Source of the DNA: Brucella grignonensis
GTDB taxonomy: Bacteria; Pseudomonadota; Alphaproteobacteria; Rhizobiales; Rhizobiaceae
DNA: 64,000 nucleotides
NCBI RefSeq assembly: GCF_002252505.1
Contig: NZ_NNRL01000159.1
Span: 124,001 to 188,000, forward strand
Direction of reading: 5' to 3'
Within the stretch, counting starts at the first letter, position 1; the number at the start of each line of letters is the position of its first letter. This document shows positions 18,526 to 27,407 of the stretch, in pieces. A program made the position numbers and the translations under genes. The notes below the pieces were generated by a model, which saw only the letters and a program-made list of their open reading frames with translations, did not search any database and had not been told where the DNA came from.

Positions 18526-19293
18526 ATGAATCCAACATATGACTTCAAGGGACAGGTAGCTTTCGTTACCGGCGCTGCGATGGGCATGGGCCTTGCCGCT
18601 GCGCGTGCATTTGCTCTAAGTGGGGCATCCGTCGCCCTGGCTGACCGGGACGCAGCTCGTGCTGAACAAGAGGCCGCGAAGATCGTCGCCGAAGGCGGCG
18701 TTGCTATCGGTATAGGCTGCGATGTTACCGATGAGGCACAGGTTGCCGCCGCCGTTGATCGCACCGTGGCCGAATATGGGCGGCTTGACATGGCCTTTAA
18801 CAATGCCGGTATCCAGGTTCCACCAAGTGACGCGGCCGATGAGCCGGCCGAAAACTTCCAGCGTGTCGTCGCAGTCAATCAGTTTGGCGTTTGGGCCAGC
18901 ATGAAACATGAGTTGCGCGTGATGCGGGAGCAAGGGTCCGGCGCGATTGTCAACAACTCGTCGCTCGGCGGCCTCGTCGGCCTTCCTGCACGCGCGGCCT
19001 ATCACGGAACCAAGCATGCAGTAATAGGCATGACGAAGAGCGCCGGTGTCGAATATGCATCGCGTGGTATCCGCATCAATGCCATCTGCCCCGGCACGAT
19101 CGACACACCCATGGTGCAAGACATGTTGAAGGGCCAGGCCGACGTCATGCAGGAAATCCTGAAGGAGCAATCGATCGGCCGCCTCGGGCACGCAGACGAG
19201 ATCGCAGCCGCCGTGCTGTGGCTGTGCAGCCCCGGCGCGAGCTTTGTGGTCGGCACCGCCTTGCCAGTTGATGGCGGCTTTACCGCTCACTGA
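18526..19293 (+). CDS. Short-chain dehydrogenase/reductase
   Basis: Classical SDR, 255 residues. Cofactor motif TGAAMGMGLAAARAF (TGxxxGxG) at about 16, NNAG near 90, catalytic Ser in NNSSLGG, the YHGTK motif (Tyr-x-x-x-Lys) and PGTIDTPM. An acidic residue at the end of the second strand (ALADRDA) points to NAD(H). It is the first gene of an oxidoreductase cluster that differs in composition from the pyridine block. Ribosome site acaggagtacgtgcga. Substrate unknown. Confidence 0.88.
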   Translation: MNPTYDFKGQVAFVTGAAMGMGLAAARAFALSGASVALADRDAARAEQEAAKIVAEGGVAIGIGCDVTDEAQVAAAVDRTVAEYGRLDMAFNNAGIQVPPSDAADEPAENFQRVVAVNQFGVWASMKHELRVMREQGSGAIVNNSSLGGLVGLPARAAYHGTKHAVIGMTKSAGVEYASRGIRINAICPGTIDTPMVQDMLKGQADVMQEILKEQSIGRLGHADEIAAAVLWLCSPGASFVVGTALPVDGGFTAH

Positions 19294-19438
19294 CACCGCT
19301 ATCGCGCCGGAGAGTCCCTTCTTCGGCGCAAATCAAGCTGGGGTCGTTTCAGATGGCAGATGACGGCGGCATTATTCAAAGGACAACAGCGTCAAAGGTG
19401 CCGGCCTCGATGGTCTTTAATTCGGACGGGAGAAAACG

Positions 19439-20464
19439 ATGCAATATGTGAATCTTGGCAAAAGCGGCCTGAAAGTGTCGCGCCTGTGCCTCGGCTGCAT
19501 GAGCTACGGCGAGCCCGAACGGCTACCGCAGCCGTGGTCGCTACCGGAAGAAGCCGCGCGACCTTTTTTCCGGCAGGCGCTCGAGGCGGGCATCAACTTC
19601 TTCGACAACGCCAACATCTATTCAGGCGGCAGCTCCGAAGAGATCATGGGGCGCGCGCTAAAGGAAATGGCGCGCCGCGATGAAATCGTCGTGGCGACGA
19701 AAGCTTTCTTTCCGTGGCGGAACGCACCCAACACTGGCTTCCTGTCTCGCAAGGCTCTGTTTCAGGCGATCGATGACAGCCTGACCCGGCTCGGCATGGA
19801 CTATGTCGACCTTTACCAGATTCACCGCTTCGATCACGACACGCCCGTCGAAGAGACGATGGAAGCGCTGCATGACATCGTAAAGGCGGGCAAGGCCCGC
19901 TATATCGGTGCCTCGTTGATGCATGCATGGCGATTTGCCAAGATGCAGCATGTCGCCGAGCGCAACGGCTGGACCCGCTTCATCTCCATGCAGCCGCAAT
20001 ACAACCTCCTCTATCGCGAAGAGGAGCGCGAGATGTTGCCGCTGTGTGCCGACCAGGGCGTTGGCGTCATTCCGTGGAGCCCCATGGCGCGCGGCCGGCT
20101 GACCCGCGCCTGGAGCGAAACCACCACACGCACCCAGAATGACGCCTTCGCTTTGAGCATGTATCTCAAGGCGGCAGAGCAGGATCGCGAGGTCGTGGAA
20201 GCCGTGACCCGGATTGCGGAGAAGCATGGCGTGCCGCGTGCGCATGTAGCGCTGGCCTGGCTGCTGTCGAAGCCAGAGGTTACGGCTCCTATCATCGGCG
20301 CAACCAGGCACGAGCATCTGTCGACGGCCGTCGAGGGACTGACCTTCACGCTCACGGGTGAAGAGATCTCAGCGCTCGAGGCGCCCTATGTGCCTCATCC
20401 GGTCGACGGCATCGTGCCACCGCTCTCAACTGAGCCGCCAGCAATCACGCCGCCGCAGAGCTGA
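19439..20464 (+). CDS. Aldo/keto reductase
   Basis: 341-residue AKR of the YajO/AKR11-13 style. N-terminal NLGKSGLKVSRLCLGCMSYG, catalytic Asp-Tyr pair in FFDNANIYSGGSSEE, Lys in VATKAFF and His in YQIHRFD. The C-terminal phosphate-binding segment is APIIGATRHEHL. It follows the SDR on the same strand and resembles the second AKR at 23053-24036. Such enzymes reduce carbonyls with NADPH; the substrate is not predictable here. Confidence 0.88.
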   Translation: MQYVNLGKSGLKVSRLCLGCMSYGEPERLPQPWSLPEEAARPFFRQALEAGINFFDNANIYSGGSSEEIMGRALKEMARRDEIVVATKAFFPWRNAPNTGFLSRKALFQAIDDSLTRLGMDYVDLYQIHRFDHDTPVEETMEALHDIVKAGKARYIGASLMHAWRFAKMQHVAERNGWTRFISMQPQYNLLYREEEREMLPLCADQGVGVIPWSPMARGRLTRAWSETTTRTQNDAFALSMYLKAAEQDREVVEAVTRIAEKHGVPRAHVALAWLLSKPEVTAPIIGATRHEHLSTAVEGLTFTLTGEEISALEAPYVPHPVDGIVPPLSTEPPAITPPQS

Positions 20465-20480
20465 CCCGATCCCTTGGACC

Positions 20481-20711
20481 CTATGGCCGCGAATAGCCGG
20501 GCTTCTTGTAGAGGGTATCCGCCCTGCCCGCGATTTCCGGATCGTAGACCTTTGTGAACCAGTCGCTTGCCGCAATATCCTCGACGCTGACGGAAACCGC
20601 ATCATCGCCGCAACCAAGGACTCTCGCCAGAGTATCGGCGAGAGCACCAGCCAGCTTCTGTTTCTGCTCCTCGCTCCTGCCGGCCACCATTTTCACGACA
20701 ATATGGGGCAT
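20481..20711 (-). CDS. 4-oxalocrotonate tautomerase-like protein
   Basis: 76 residues starting MPHIVVKMVAGRSEEQKQKL, so that Pro-2 becomes the N-terminal catalytic proline after Met removal. The size and the b-a-b layout with the tail YKKPGYSRP fit a small tautomerase of the PptA/YdcE kind. The ATG at 20711 lies inside a longer unrelated open frame. It is convergent with the AKR gene (17 bp apart) and 84 bp beyond the MFS gene, with which it may be co-transcribed. Confidence 0.75.
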   Translation of the reverse strand: MPHIVVKMVAGRSEEQKQKLAGALADTLARVLGCGDDAVSVSVEDIAASDWFTKVYDPEIAGRADTLYKKPGYSRP

Positions 20712-20794
20712 TTCGTCTCCTTCATTGATGGTTCCAAACATAATTGTCTTACAAGGCAGCGCTCGAAAACTCCAATTTCGCGGCGGGAGGTCGC

Positions 20795-21997
20795 CTATCC
20801 CTTGCTTTCCAAGTGATGATGATGAGACGGCAGAAGCCGGACCGCAATCGGAAAGGCGCAGAGGCCCAGCAATGCGGTGATCAGGAAGATGCTTCCAATG
20901 CCAGCTACGTTTGCGATCAGCCCCAGCATCGGCGACAAAACACCCAACGACAGATCGAAAAAGGCGCTGTAAACGCCCATGGCAAGTCCGCGCGAAGCCG
21001 CCGGCGCGCGGCTGACCGCCTCCATGCCGAAGCCTGGATAGACGAGCGCGTAACCGAATCCGGCAATCGCGGCTCCGGTGAATCCGACCCAGGCGACGGG
21101 CGCGATCCAGATCAGGCCGATGCCTGCACTCTGGATGACAACGAAAATCATTGCAGCCCGCGCGCCACCAAGCCGGTCTGGCACAGCCCCGAAAAAGATG
21201 CGCGCCACCATCAGCGCAACGGCGAAAGCGGTAAAGGGTAGCCATGCCGGTTGCCAGCCCCGTTGCACAAACAGAAGCACAACGAAAGAAGTCATCACAC
21301 CGTAGGCGAGACCAGCGAAAGCCATGGCAGTTCCCGGAAGCCATACAGCTTTTAGGACCGTGGCGATGGCCTTTTCGCCCTGTTCAATCGGCTTGATGGC
21401 GGGGATGGGCATGACGAGCGCCAGTGTAATCAGCGCACCGGTGGATGTCGCCAGACCAATTGAGGCGAAGCCCCAGTTCTCATAGAGGAAACTACCGAGT
21501 GGCGAACCGATCGCCAGAGCGACGAACATAGCTGTGCCGATCCAGGCGATCATCTTGCCAGCGTTGCCCGGTCCGGCAAGCGCCAGACACCAGCTTTGAG
21601 CGCCGGTCATGATGAAGCTCTCCGCACCGCCGAGCAGCGCACGGCCGACCAGCAGGATCGCGACAGAAGCGACAGGATTGTGAACGGCGAGAAGGGATAG
21701 CAGATAGAACAGGCCAGCAAACGCCGCCATGACCAACCCGGCTGAAACTGCGCGTTTTGGTCCATGCCGATCAGAAACCGAGCCAGACCAGAGGCGCGAG
21801 AGCAGTGACGCCGCGAACTGCGCACCGGTGGCGAGGCCGACGATGAAGGGACCATAACCGAGCCCCTCATGGATATGCAGCGGCAAGGCCGGGAGCGCGG
21901 CGCCCGTGACCAGGAAGACAGCGAAGACCGATGCCATCAAGGGCAGAAGGGAGCGATCAGTCGGCGAAGCCGACCGCTGGAGCAGGGTCATGGACAT
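20795..21997 (-). CDS. MFS transporter (YhhS/arabinose-efflux-like)
   Basis: 400 residues with about twelve hydrophobic segments. The loop 2-3 motif is LLSRLWSGSVSDRHGPKRAV and the corresponding second-half motif is ARIFFGAVPDRLGGARAAMI. It resembles the YhhS-like exporters. A natural run of four histidines stands near the C-terminus (LLPSHHHHLESKG). Likely role: proton-driven export of a small organic compound; the substrate is unknown. A second possible start two codons downstream cannot be excluded. Confidence 0.85.
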   Translation of the reverse strand: MSMTLLQRSASPTDRSLLPLMASVFAVFLVTGAALPALPLHIHEGLGYGPFIVGLATGAQFAASLLSRLWSGSVSDRHGPKRAVSAGLVMAAFAGLFYLLSLLAVHNPVASVAILLVGRALLGGAESFIMTGAQSWCLALAGPGNAGKMIAWIGTAMFVALAIGSPLGSFLYENWGFASIGLATSTGALITLALVMPIPAIKPIEQGEKAIATVLKAVWLPGTAMAFAGLAYGVMTSFVVLLFVQRGWQPAWLPFTAFAVALMVARIFFGAVPDRLGGARAAMIFVVIQSAGIGLIWIAPVAWVGFTGAAIAGFGYALVYPGFGMEAVSRAPAASRGLAMGVYSAFFDLSLGVLSPMLGLIANVAGIGSIFLITALLGLCAFPIAVRLLPSHHHHLESKG

Positions 21998-22268
21998 TAT
22001 TCTTTCTCGATTTCTTTTCGGGCGTCTTCACCCGTTACAATCCAAAGCGCCGCAACATCGCTTGGCGCAATCGCCCGATCTTCGGGCACAGTTGCACTAG
22101 GTAGCGAATTCCGTAGAAAGCCAAGGCCCGCGCCAAGAAGGCGCGACTACCCGTGACGATGTGAAAGGGTATAGGGATCGCCCTTTTGGGGGCTATGTGG
22201 CATTCTGGATCTTCTTTCTATGACGGAGGCTTGAACGGATCTTCGATGTTCAAGCTCACGTCGCAGCT

Positions 22269-22886
22269 TCAACTCTGAAGCCGCTCGATCAATCGCCGCT
22301 GATATTGGGACAGCTCTGACGCAGTGACCGCCTGAAACGCCAGCGGCGGCAGATAGGTCATGCCGCAATGCAGAGCACTGGCTTTCATTGGCCAGAAAAC
22401 GTCTGCGAGATCGATCCCGATTCTGCCTGATGCCCCATAGGTTGAGGCACCACCGCCTGCGGTCGTGACGACGAGCATTTCCTTGCCCTGCCACAAGCCG
22501 GGACCGACGCTGCCCCATACATCGTTTAGATAGGCTTTCATCATCGGCGTGATGTTGAACCAATGAGTCGGGAATAAGAACACGATCCGGTCATGCTGCC
22601 GCGTGATCTCGCGTTCACCCGCACCATCAATTGCACGTGTGTCGAAACCATAGATGGTCTCCAGATTGCGCACGGTCACCCCGTCGACGCTCTCAGCCGC
22701 CTGCTGCAAACCCTTAATCATGACCGATCGTTCCGGATAGGGATGCGACGCGATCAGTAAGGTTTTGGTATCGGTTCTATGCGGCTTGCTGACCGCCTGT
22801 GCCTGAGCGGTGCTGGCAGTCAGCAAACCACTGCCAACTGCAGCGGCCAGAGCCAGTTCAGCTTTCAGAAAATCGCGTCTGTTCAT
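22269..22886 (-). CDS. Tat-exported flavodoxin-fold NAD(P)H oxidoreductase
   Basis: 205 residues. The N-terminus MNRRDFLKAELALAAAVGSG is a twin-arginine signal. The mature domain has the quinone-reductase/flavodoxin fold (TKTLLIASHPYPERSVMIKG, then IVFLFPTHWFNITPMMKAYL and the glycine-rich VVTTAGGGASTYG). The ATG at 22886 gives the Tat motif its proper place; the frame extends to 22988 without one. Such proteins reduce quinones or similar acceptors. The export signal is unusual for this fold and suggests an envelope role. Confidence 0.78.
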   Translation of the reverse strand: MNRRDFLKAELALAAAVGSGLLTASTAQAQAVSKPHRTDTKTLLIASHPYPERSVMIKGLQQAAESVDGVTVRNLETIYGFDTRAIDGAGEREITRQHDRIVFLFPTHWFNITPMMKAYLNDVWGSVGPGLWQGKEMLVVTTAGGGASTYGASGRIGIDLADVFWPMKASALHCGMTYLPPLAFQAVTASELSQYQRRLIERLQS

Positions 22887-23052
22887 GGGATCACCATCTT
22901 TATCCTTTGTGCCTGTTTTATAATTTAGCGCAAACGGGATGATGCGATTACCCTTGGAATGCTCCACGGACCTTTGAGCAACCCTCACAAGTAAACGGTG
23001 GCGGCCTTCCGGCAGTCCGTCAAGGACAGTGAAGCTTGCCAGTCCCTAGCAA

Positions 23053-24036
23053 CTACCAGGCGTACGCTTGCGGTGCCTCTCCAGTACCGGCCCATATTTC
23101 GTCGAGGCAGCGCATCACATCATCGGACAGCGAGATTTCCATGGCACGCAAGGCCTCCGTGAGCTGTTCAACTGCGCGCGGGCCGACCAGGGGAGCGGTC
23201 ACGACGGGATTGTGAAGCAACCAAGCCAGCGCGACATCGGCCGGACGCTCGCCGAGGTCTTTGCAAAGCGCCTCATAAGCTTCCAGTTGCGGGCGATACT
23301 GCACAATCTTATCCTTCATCGCCGGACGCGCCCGGCGTCCCGATACCACCTTCTTCAGGACGCCACCCAATAAGCCCCCGCCGAGCGGGCTCCAGGGGAT
23401 CAGGCCGAGACCGTAGTGGCGGCAGGCCGGGATCACCTCCAGCTCGACGGTTCGGGCTGAGAGATTGTAGAGGCTCTGTTCGGCGACAAGGCCCATGAAA
23501 TTGCGCGGGCGGGCCGCACCCTGCGCCGTCGCGATATCCCATCCGGCGAAGTTACTGCTGCCGACATAGATAACCTTGCCCTGCTGCACCAATAGCTCCA
23601 TTGCCTGCCAGATTTCTTCCCAGGGCGTGAAGCGGTCAACGTGGTGCATCTGATAGAGATCAATGTGATCGGTCTTCAGCCGCCGAAGGCTGTCCTCGCA
23701 GGCACGCCGGATATGCAGCGCCGACAGCCGGCGGTCGTTGGGACCAAGGCCCATCGGCTGATAGACCTTGGTCGCCAGCACAATATCGTTGCGGCTACCA
23801 CGTTCCGCGATCCATCGCCCAATAATCTCCTCCGAGAGACCGAAGCCCTTTTCCATGTCGGGTGACTGCGGGCCGCCATAAACATCGGCCGTGTCGACGA
23901 AGTTGATGCCGGCCTCCACAGCTGCATCCAAAATCCGGAAACTGGTCGGCTCGTCAGTCATCTCGCCGAAATTCATCGTGCCGAGGCACAGGCGGCTGAC
24001 CTTCAGGCCCGAACGGCCCAGATGAGCATATTGCAT
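23053..24036 (-). CDS. Aldo/keto reductase
   Basis: 327 residues from the ATG at 24036 (MQYAHLGRSGLKVSRLCLGT). Catalytic elements: NFVDTADVYGG (Asp, Tyr), VLATKVYQP (Lys) and LYQMHHVDRFTP (His). The cofactor segment is APLVGPRAVEQL. It resembles the YghZ/Gpr and potassium-channel beta-subunit group. It is divergent from the LysR gene 293 bp away, which is the usual layout for a regulated target. Confidence 0.88.
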   Translation of the reverse strand: MQYAHLGRSGLKVSRLCLGTMNFGEMTDEPTSFRILDAAVEAGINFVDTADVYGGPQSPDMEKGFGLSEEIIGRWIAERGSRNDIVLATKVYQPMGLGPNDRRLSALHIRRACEDSLRRLKTDHIDLYQMHHVDRFTPWEEIWQAMELLVQQGKVIYVGSSNFAGWDIATAQGAARPRNFMGLVAEQSLYNLSARTVELEVIPACRHYGLGLIPWSPLGGGLLGGVLKKVVSGRRARPAMKDKIVQYRPQLEAYEALCKDLGERPADVALAWLLHNPVVTAPLVGPRAVEQLTEALRAMEISLSDDVMRCLDEIWAGTGEAPQAYAW

Positions 24037-24328
24037 AACATTTTTCCTTTCGTCATTCTTGGGGAGACGTTTCGCGCGTTGCACCGGCGCGAGATACGAT
24101 TGGTCGACCGAAAGTTGTCTCGAAAGCTGATCCTAAACTGGAATCGGTGCTTGGGTTACCGGGGTTTGCTATATGGTCTTGTGAGAGTAATTCAGCAGTG
24201 CTTCGTGCTGAAATGAGCAAAATGATCGGTGCCTTCGCTTCGGACCTTCCAATCCGGCTTGCATGACATAAGCGCCGCACTTCGAAACGGGGATGCGGAA
24301 ATGAGTAGCACTGACGAAAGAGCGTAGC

Positions 24329-25237
24329 ATGCAAACAAATCGCGCCGATATCGCAGACCTGACCTATTTTCTGGCTATCGCCAGGCATCGGAGCTTTAGC
24401 CGCGCCGCCATCGAAATCGGTGTAAGCGCTTCCGCTCTGAGCCATGCCCTTAAGGGACTGGAAAGCCGTCTTGGCGTGCGGTTGTTAAACCGGACGACCA
24501 AGAGCGTCACGCTCACTGCCGCCGGCGAAACTCTCGCTGCGGCGATCAGCGAGCCGTTCGAGGTCATCGATACCGCAATGGAGATGCTGAACCGCTTTCG
24601 GGACGCCCCAACGGGCCGCATTCGCCTGAACGCAGCTGTCGAAGCGGCCAATCTGCTGCTCGCGCCGGTGCTTCCCACCTTCATCGAACGCTATCCGGAC
24701 GTTGAGCTCGATATCGTCGCCAGCAATCGCATGGTCGACGTGACGGATGCCGGGTTCGACGCTGGCATTCGATATGGCGGCACGGTTCCGGAGGATATGA
24801 TCGCCCAGAGGCTGTCGGCCGACATGCGTTGGGTGATTGCGGCATCGCCCGAATATCTCGAACGGTTCGGCGTTCCCGAACACCCCAACGATTTGCTTCA
24901 GCACCGATGCATCAGCAGTCGGCTCGGCGATGATCGCGTCTATCGATGGGAACTTGAGCACAACGGCGAAGAACTGCAGGTCACGGTCCCGACGTCGATC
25001 ACCGTCGACCAGGCGGAAACAGGATTGATCGCCGTCCTCGGCGGCGTTGGTCTTATGTACTTCCCGGAGCCGCTCGTTGCCCCTTACATCGCAGACGGCC
25101 GGTTGCGGCTGGTGCTTCCGGACTGGTCCTCCAAGGGCGATGGATTCCATATTTACTATTCGAGCAGACGTCAGGTGCCGACGGGGCTGCGACTTCTCAT
25201 CGATCTCATTCGCGAGTTACGACCGATGGGAATGTAA
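24329..25237 (+). CDS. LysR-family transcriptional regulator
   Basis: 302 residues. N-terminal helix-turn-helix (SFSRAAIEIGVSASALSHAL) and a C-terminal substrate-binding domain of the periplasmic-binding fold (DAGFDAGIRYGGTVPEDMIA). It is divergent from the aldo/keto reductase at 23053-24036 and probably controls it, and perhaps the wider oxidoreductase cluster. It most resembles the large group of LysR proteins next to oxidoreductases such as DsdC/AaeR-like regulators; the inducer is unknown. Confidence 0.88.
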   Translation: MQTNRADIADLTYFLAIARHRSFSRAAIEIGVSASALSHALKGLESRLGVRLLNRTTKSVTLTAAGETLAAAISEPFEVIDTAMEMLNRFRDAPTGRIRLNAAVEAANLLLAPVLPTFIERYPDVELDIVASNRMVDVTDAGFDAGIRYGGTVPEDMIAQRLSADMRWVIAASPEYLERFGVPEHPNDLLQHRCISSRLGDDRVYRWELEHNGEELQVTVPTSITVDQAETGLIAVLGGVGLMYFPEPLVAPYIADGRLRLVLPDWSSKGDGFHIYYSSRRQVPTGLRLLIDLIRELRPMGM

Positions 25238-25456
25238 TCCGGAGGGCCTCTCAGATATTGAAGATGAAGCGAGGATCAGCGAATAGCGCTTCGACCGAAC
25301 GGCGACTCTTCAAAACATCGAGAACAATCGTCATTAATGAAGAGAACTCACAAGTCCATGCAACTCCCTGCCTCTAATCGCCATGGCAGATGCCCGCTAT
25401 ATTTCATTCTGTACACGAAACGAAGGAGCAGACGCTCAGCGCTCATGGAGGAAGCT

Positions 25457-25957
25457 ATGGCAGACCAAGCGGACATCTTTCAAACCGTTCCTGTGTCCGG
25501 CATTTCGAGGCGCAGTGTCATTGGTGGGATCGCCGGTCTGACCTTGATGCCCGGACAATCCGGTGCTCAGCAGGCTGAAAACGCAGGGCATCAGGACATT
25601 GGGATGAAGATCAGGATTGTCCTGGAAGACCGAACACTGACTGGGACACTCGTCGATACGCCGACAGCACGGGATTTCGCGGCACTGCTACCTTTGACCC
25701 TTACGCTGACGGACTATGCCGCGACGGAGAAGATCAGCGACCTGCCGCGCAAACTGAGCCGGGAGAGCGCCCCCGAGGGGATCGATCCGGTCGCCGGTGA
25801 CATTGCCTATTACGCGCCCTGGGGCAATCTCGCGATCTTCCACAAGGCTTTCCGATATTCCCCGGGACTGATCAGCCTCGGCGTCATCGACACCGGCGGC
25901 GAAATATTCACGCGACCGGGATCGATGCAGGCCACGATTGAACGGATCGACGAGTGA
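25457..25957 (+). CDS. Tat-exported cyclophilin-like domain protein
   Basis: 166 residues from the ATG at 25457, which follows ggaggaagct. A twin-arginine type signal is present (SRRSVIGGIAGLTLMPGQSG). The rest matches the cyclophilin-like fold of the YhjG/TM1367 type (MKIRIVLEDRTLTGTLVDTP, ALLPLTLTLTDYAATEKISD, GDIAYYAPWGNLAIFHK). No enzymatic activity is established for this family. Similar proteins often stand beside flavin-dependent or aldo/keto reductases under LysR control, as here. Confidence 0.75.
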   Translation: MADQADIFQTVPVSGISRRSVIGGIAGLTLMPGQSGAQQAENAGHQDIGMKIRIVLEDRTLTGTLVDTPTARDFAALLPLTLTLTDYAATEKISDLPRKLSRESAPEGIDPVAGDIAYYAPWGNLAIFHKAFRYSPGLISLGVIDTGGEIFTRPGSMQATIERIDE

Positions 25958-25969
25958 AGGAAGAACAAT

Positions 25970-26190
25970 GATGAGTTGGACCCAGAATTTGATAAGTCAG
26001 TTATCTTAATCTGTATGAGATGGGGCCTGGCCAATAATCTAAGCCTGCGCAATCTGGAGGAAATGATGGCGGAATGCGGCATCGATCTGGATCACTCAAC
26101 AGTGCATCGCCGGGTGATTTCTTCAGTCCCAAACTGCTTGAACGTTTCAATCGGAAGAAGCGTCAGGTCACACGCAAATAGAACCTCGAT
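25970..26190 (+). mobile_element. IS6-family transposase remnant
   Basis: Two frames together give the N-terminus of an IS6/IS26-like transposase: MRWGLANNLSLRNLEEMMAE and CGIDLDHSTVHRRV, then, after a frameshift near 26118, FSPKLLERFNRKKRQVTRK. The catalytic DDE part is absent. It closes the oxidoreductase cluster on its right side. Confidence 0.75.
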
Positions 26191-26411
26191 CAGATTTACA
26201 ATGCGCCTCGCTCCTGAATAGGGGGAAGCGCATGACTGAAATGCACGAGAAGGGAGGATTTGAGGAACACGAACCGCTTCATCCGTATCTGAGAGCTGAA
26301 TTGTCGCCTCCGCCTGCACGGCTTAACAGGCGGAGTGCCGAAGATGGCGCCGTAAATGTAAGTCGGTACTCATCCGAACAATAACCACACAGGTATAGCG
26401 CTTATTTAGGA

Positions 26412-26597
26412 TTATAGGGAAAACGCAGCCAGATCATGGCTCGGTATGGCGGCTTCAAATAACCGCCGCCAACGATCCAGTGTGGATTTGTCAATGCCCA
26501 AATCAACAACACCAGCGGCCACGCTACGCCCGCTCGTCATCACTATGAGAACCGCTTCGCCATCGGACTGACGATCCTGATGGTCAACGACAGCCAC
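26412..26597 (-). mobile_element. IS3-family OrfA fragment, left flank of the malonate island
   Basis: The minus-strand frame reads DGEAVLIVMTSGRSVAAGVV and DLGIDKSTLDRWRRLFE, the helix-turn-helix part of an IS3-family OrfA. Its sequence at 26437-26500 is an inverted, imperfect copy of 33340-33400. OrfB and both ends are absent. Bases 26191-26411, to the left, contain no gene that I can recognise. Confidence 0.7.
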
Positions 26598-26615
26598 GCC
26601 GCCGACTTACCGAAC

Positions 26616-27284
26616 CTATTCCGCGGACGTGCGTTCGCGCTTTCCGAGCGAGGCGACGAGGTCGCTGAAGCGGTCGCCCTGCACGGCGATATGGCCGCGC
26701 AAGCGCGCCCGAGCGGCCTCGGCATCGCCAGCAAGGATCGCCGCGACGATCTCCTCATGTTCCTTGAGCGACACCTTCATGCGGTTGCGCACACGAAGTT
26801 GCAGGCGCCGGTAAGGCCGGAGCCGCCGGTGTAACGTCGTGCACTGCTCCTCCAAAAAGCCGGAGTGGCTTGCAGTATATATCGCCCGGTGGAATATCTC
26901 ATTAGCGTAGTAATAGCGGTCGGTGTCCTCGCTGTTCGCCGCCGCCTCACAGCGCTCATGAGCTTCAGCGAACGCAAGCCGGTCGGCGTCACTGTAGCGC
27001 CGGGCCGCCAACGCGCCAGCCATGCCCTCCATCTCCGCCATGACTTCGAACATCTCGAAGACCCGCTCGGGCGCAGGATCGACCACCACGGCGCCGCGCC
27101 GGGGGCGGATTTCGACGAGACCGATCGCACTAAGCTGCATCAGGGCCTCGCGGATCGGTGTGCGCGAGACGCCGAAACGGGTGGCGAGCTGGACTTCATC
27201 GAGCCGTTCGCCCGGTTCGAAAACGCCCGTAAGGATGCCGTTCTCGATCTCGTCCCGCAACTTGTAATAGGTGTTCTCGCTCAT
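26616..27284 (-). CDS. matR: GntR/FCD-family regulator of malonate utilisation
   Basis: 222 residues. N-terminal winged helix (LDEVQLATRFGVSRTPIREA), linked to a helical FCD domain (about 80-215). It is divergent from the matPQMAB operon and separated from it by 123 bp, which contain the site tcttgtatacagaa. I recall that MatR of Rhizobium leguminosarum bv. trifolii binds a very similar palindrome and responds to malonate, so identity with MatR is likely. Confidence 0.85.
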   Translation of the reverse strand: MSENTYYKLRDEIENGILTGVFEPGERLDEVQLATRFGVSRTPIREALMQLSAIGLVEIRPRRGAVVVDPAPERVFEMFEVMAEMEGMAGALAARRYSDADRLAFAEAHERCEAAANSEDTDRYYYANEIFHRAIYTASHSGFLEEQCTTLHRRLRPYRRLQLRVRNRMKVSLKEHEEIVAAILAGDAEAARARLRGHIAVQGDRFSDLVASLGKRERTSAE

Positions 27285-27314
27285 CGCCCGTCCTCAATTA
27301 TGCAATGCTTGCCT

Positions 27315-27328
27315 TCTTGTATACAGAA
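27315..27328. promoter_or_regulatory. Candidate MatR operator
   Basis: The sequence tcttgtatacagaa lies between matR and matP. From memory, the described MatR operator is close to tcttgtatacacga, with 12 of 14 bases shared. A ttgaca element follows at 27332-27337. Position and similarity support control of matPQMAB. Confidence 0.65.
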
Positions 27329-27407
27329 AGATTGACATTGTGCACAGTACCAAGGCACACTCTATATCAAGCTGGCGGGAGGGCCGGAATATAAGGGAGG
27401 AGAAAAA

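Noticed and set aside
19294..19330. Hairpin-like cgccggagag...tcggcg after the SDR gene
   Set aside because: Short, imperfect stem without a T run; not enough to call a terminator.
20795..20840. Run of four histidines near the end of the MFS protein, as in a cloning tag
   Set aside because: It is followed by native-looking sequence and lies in ordinary genomic context; histidine runs are common at transporter ends.
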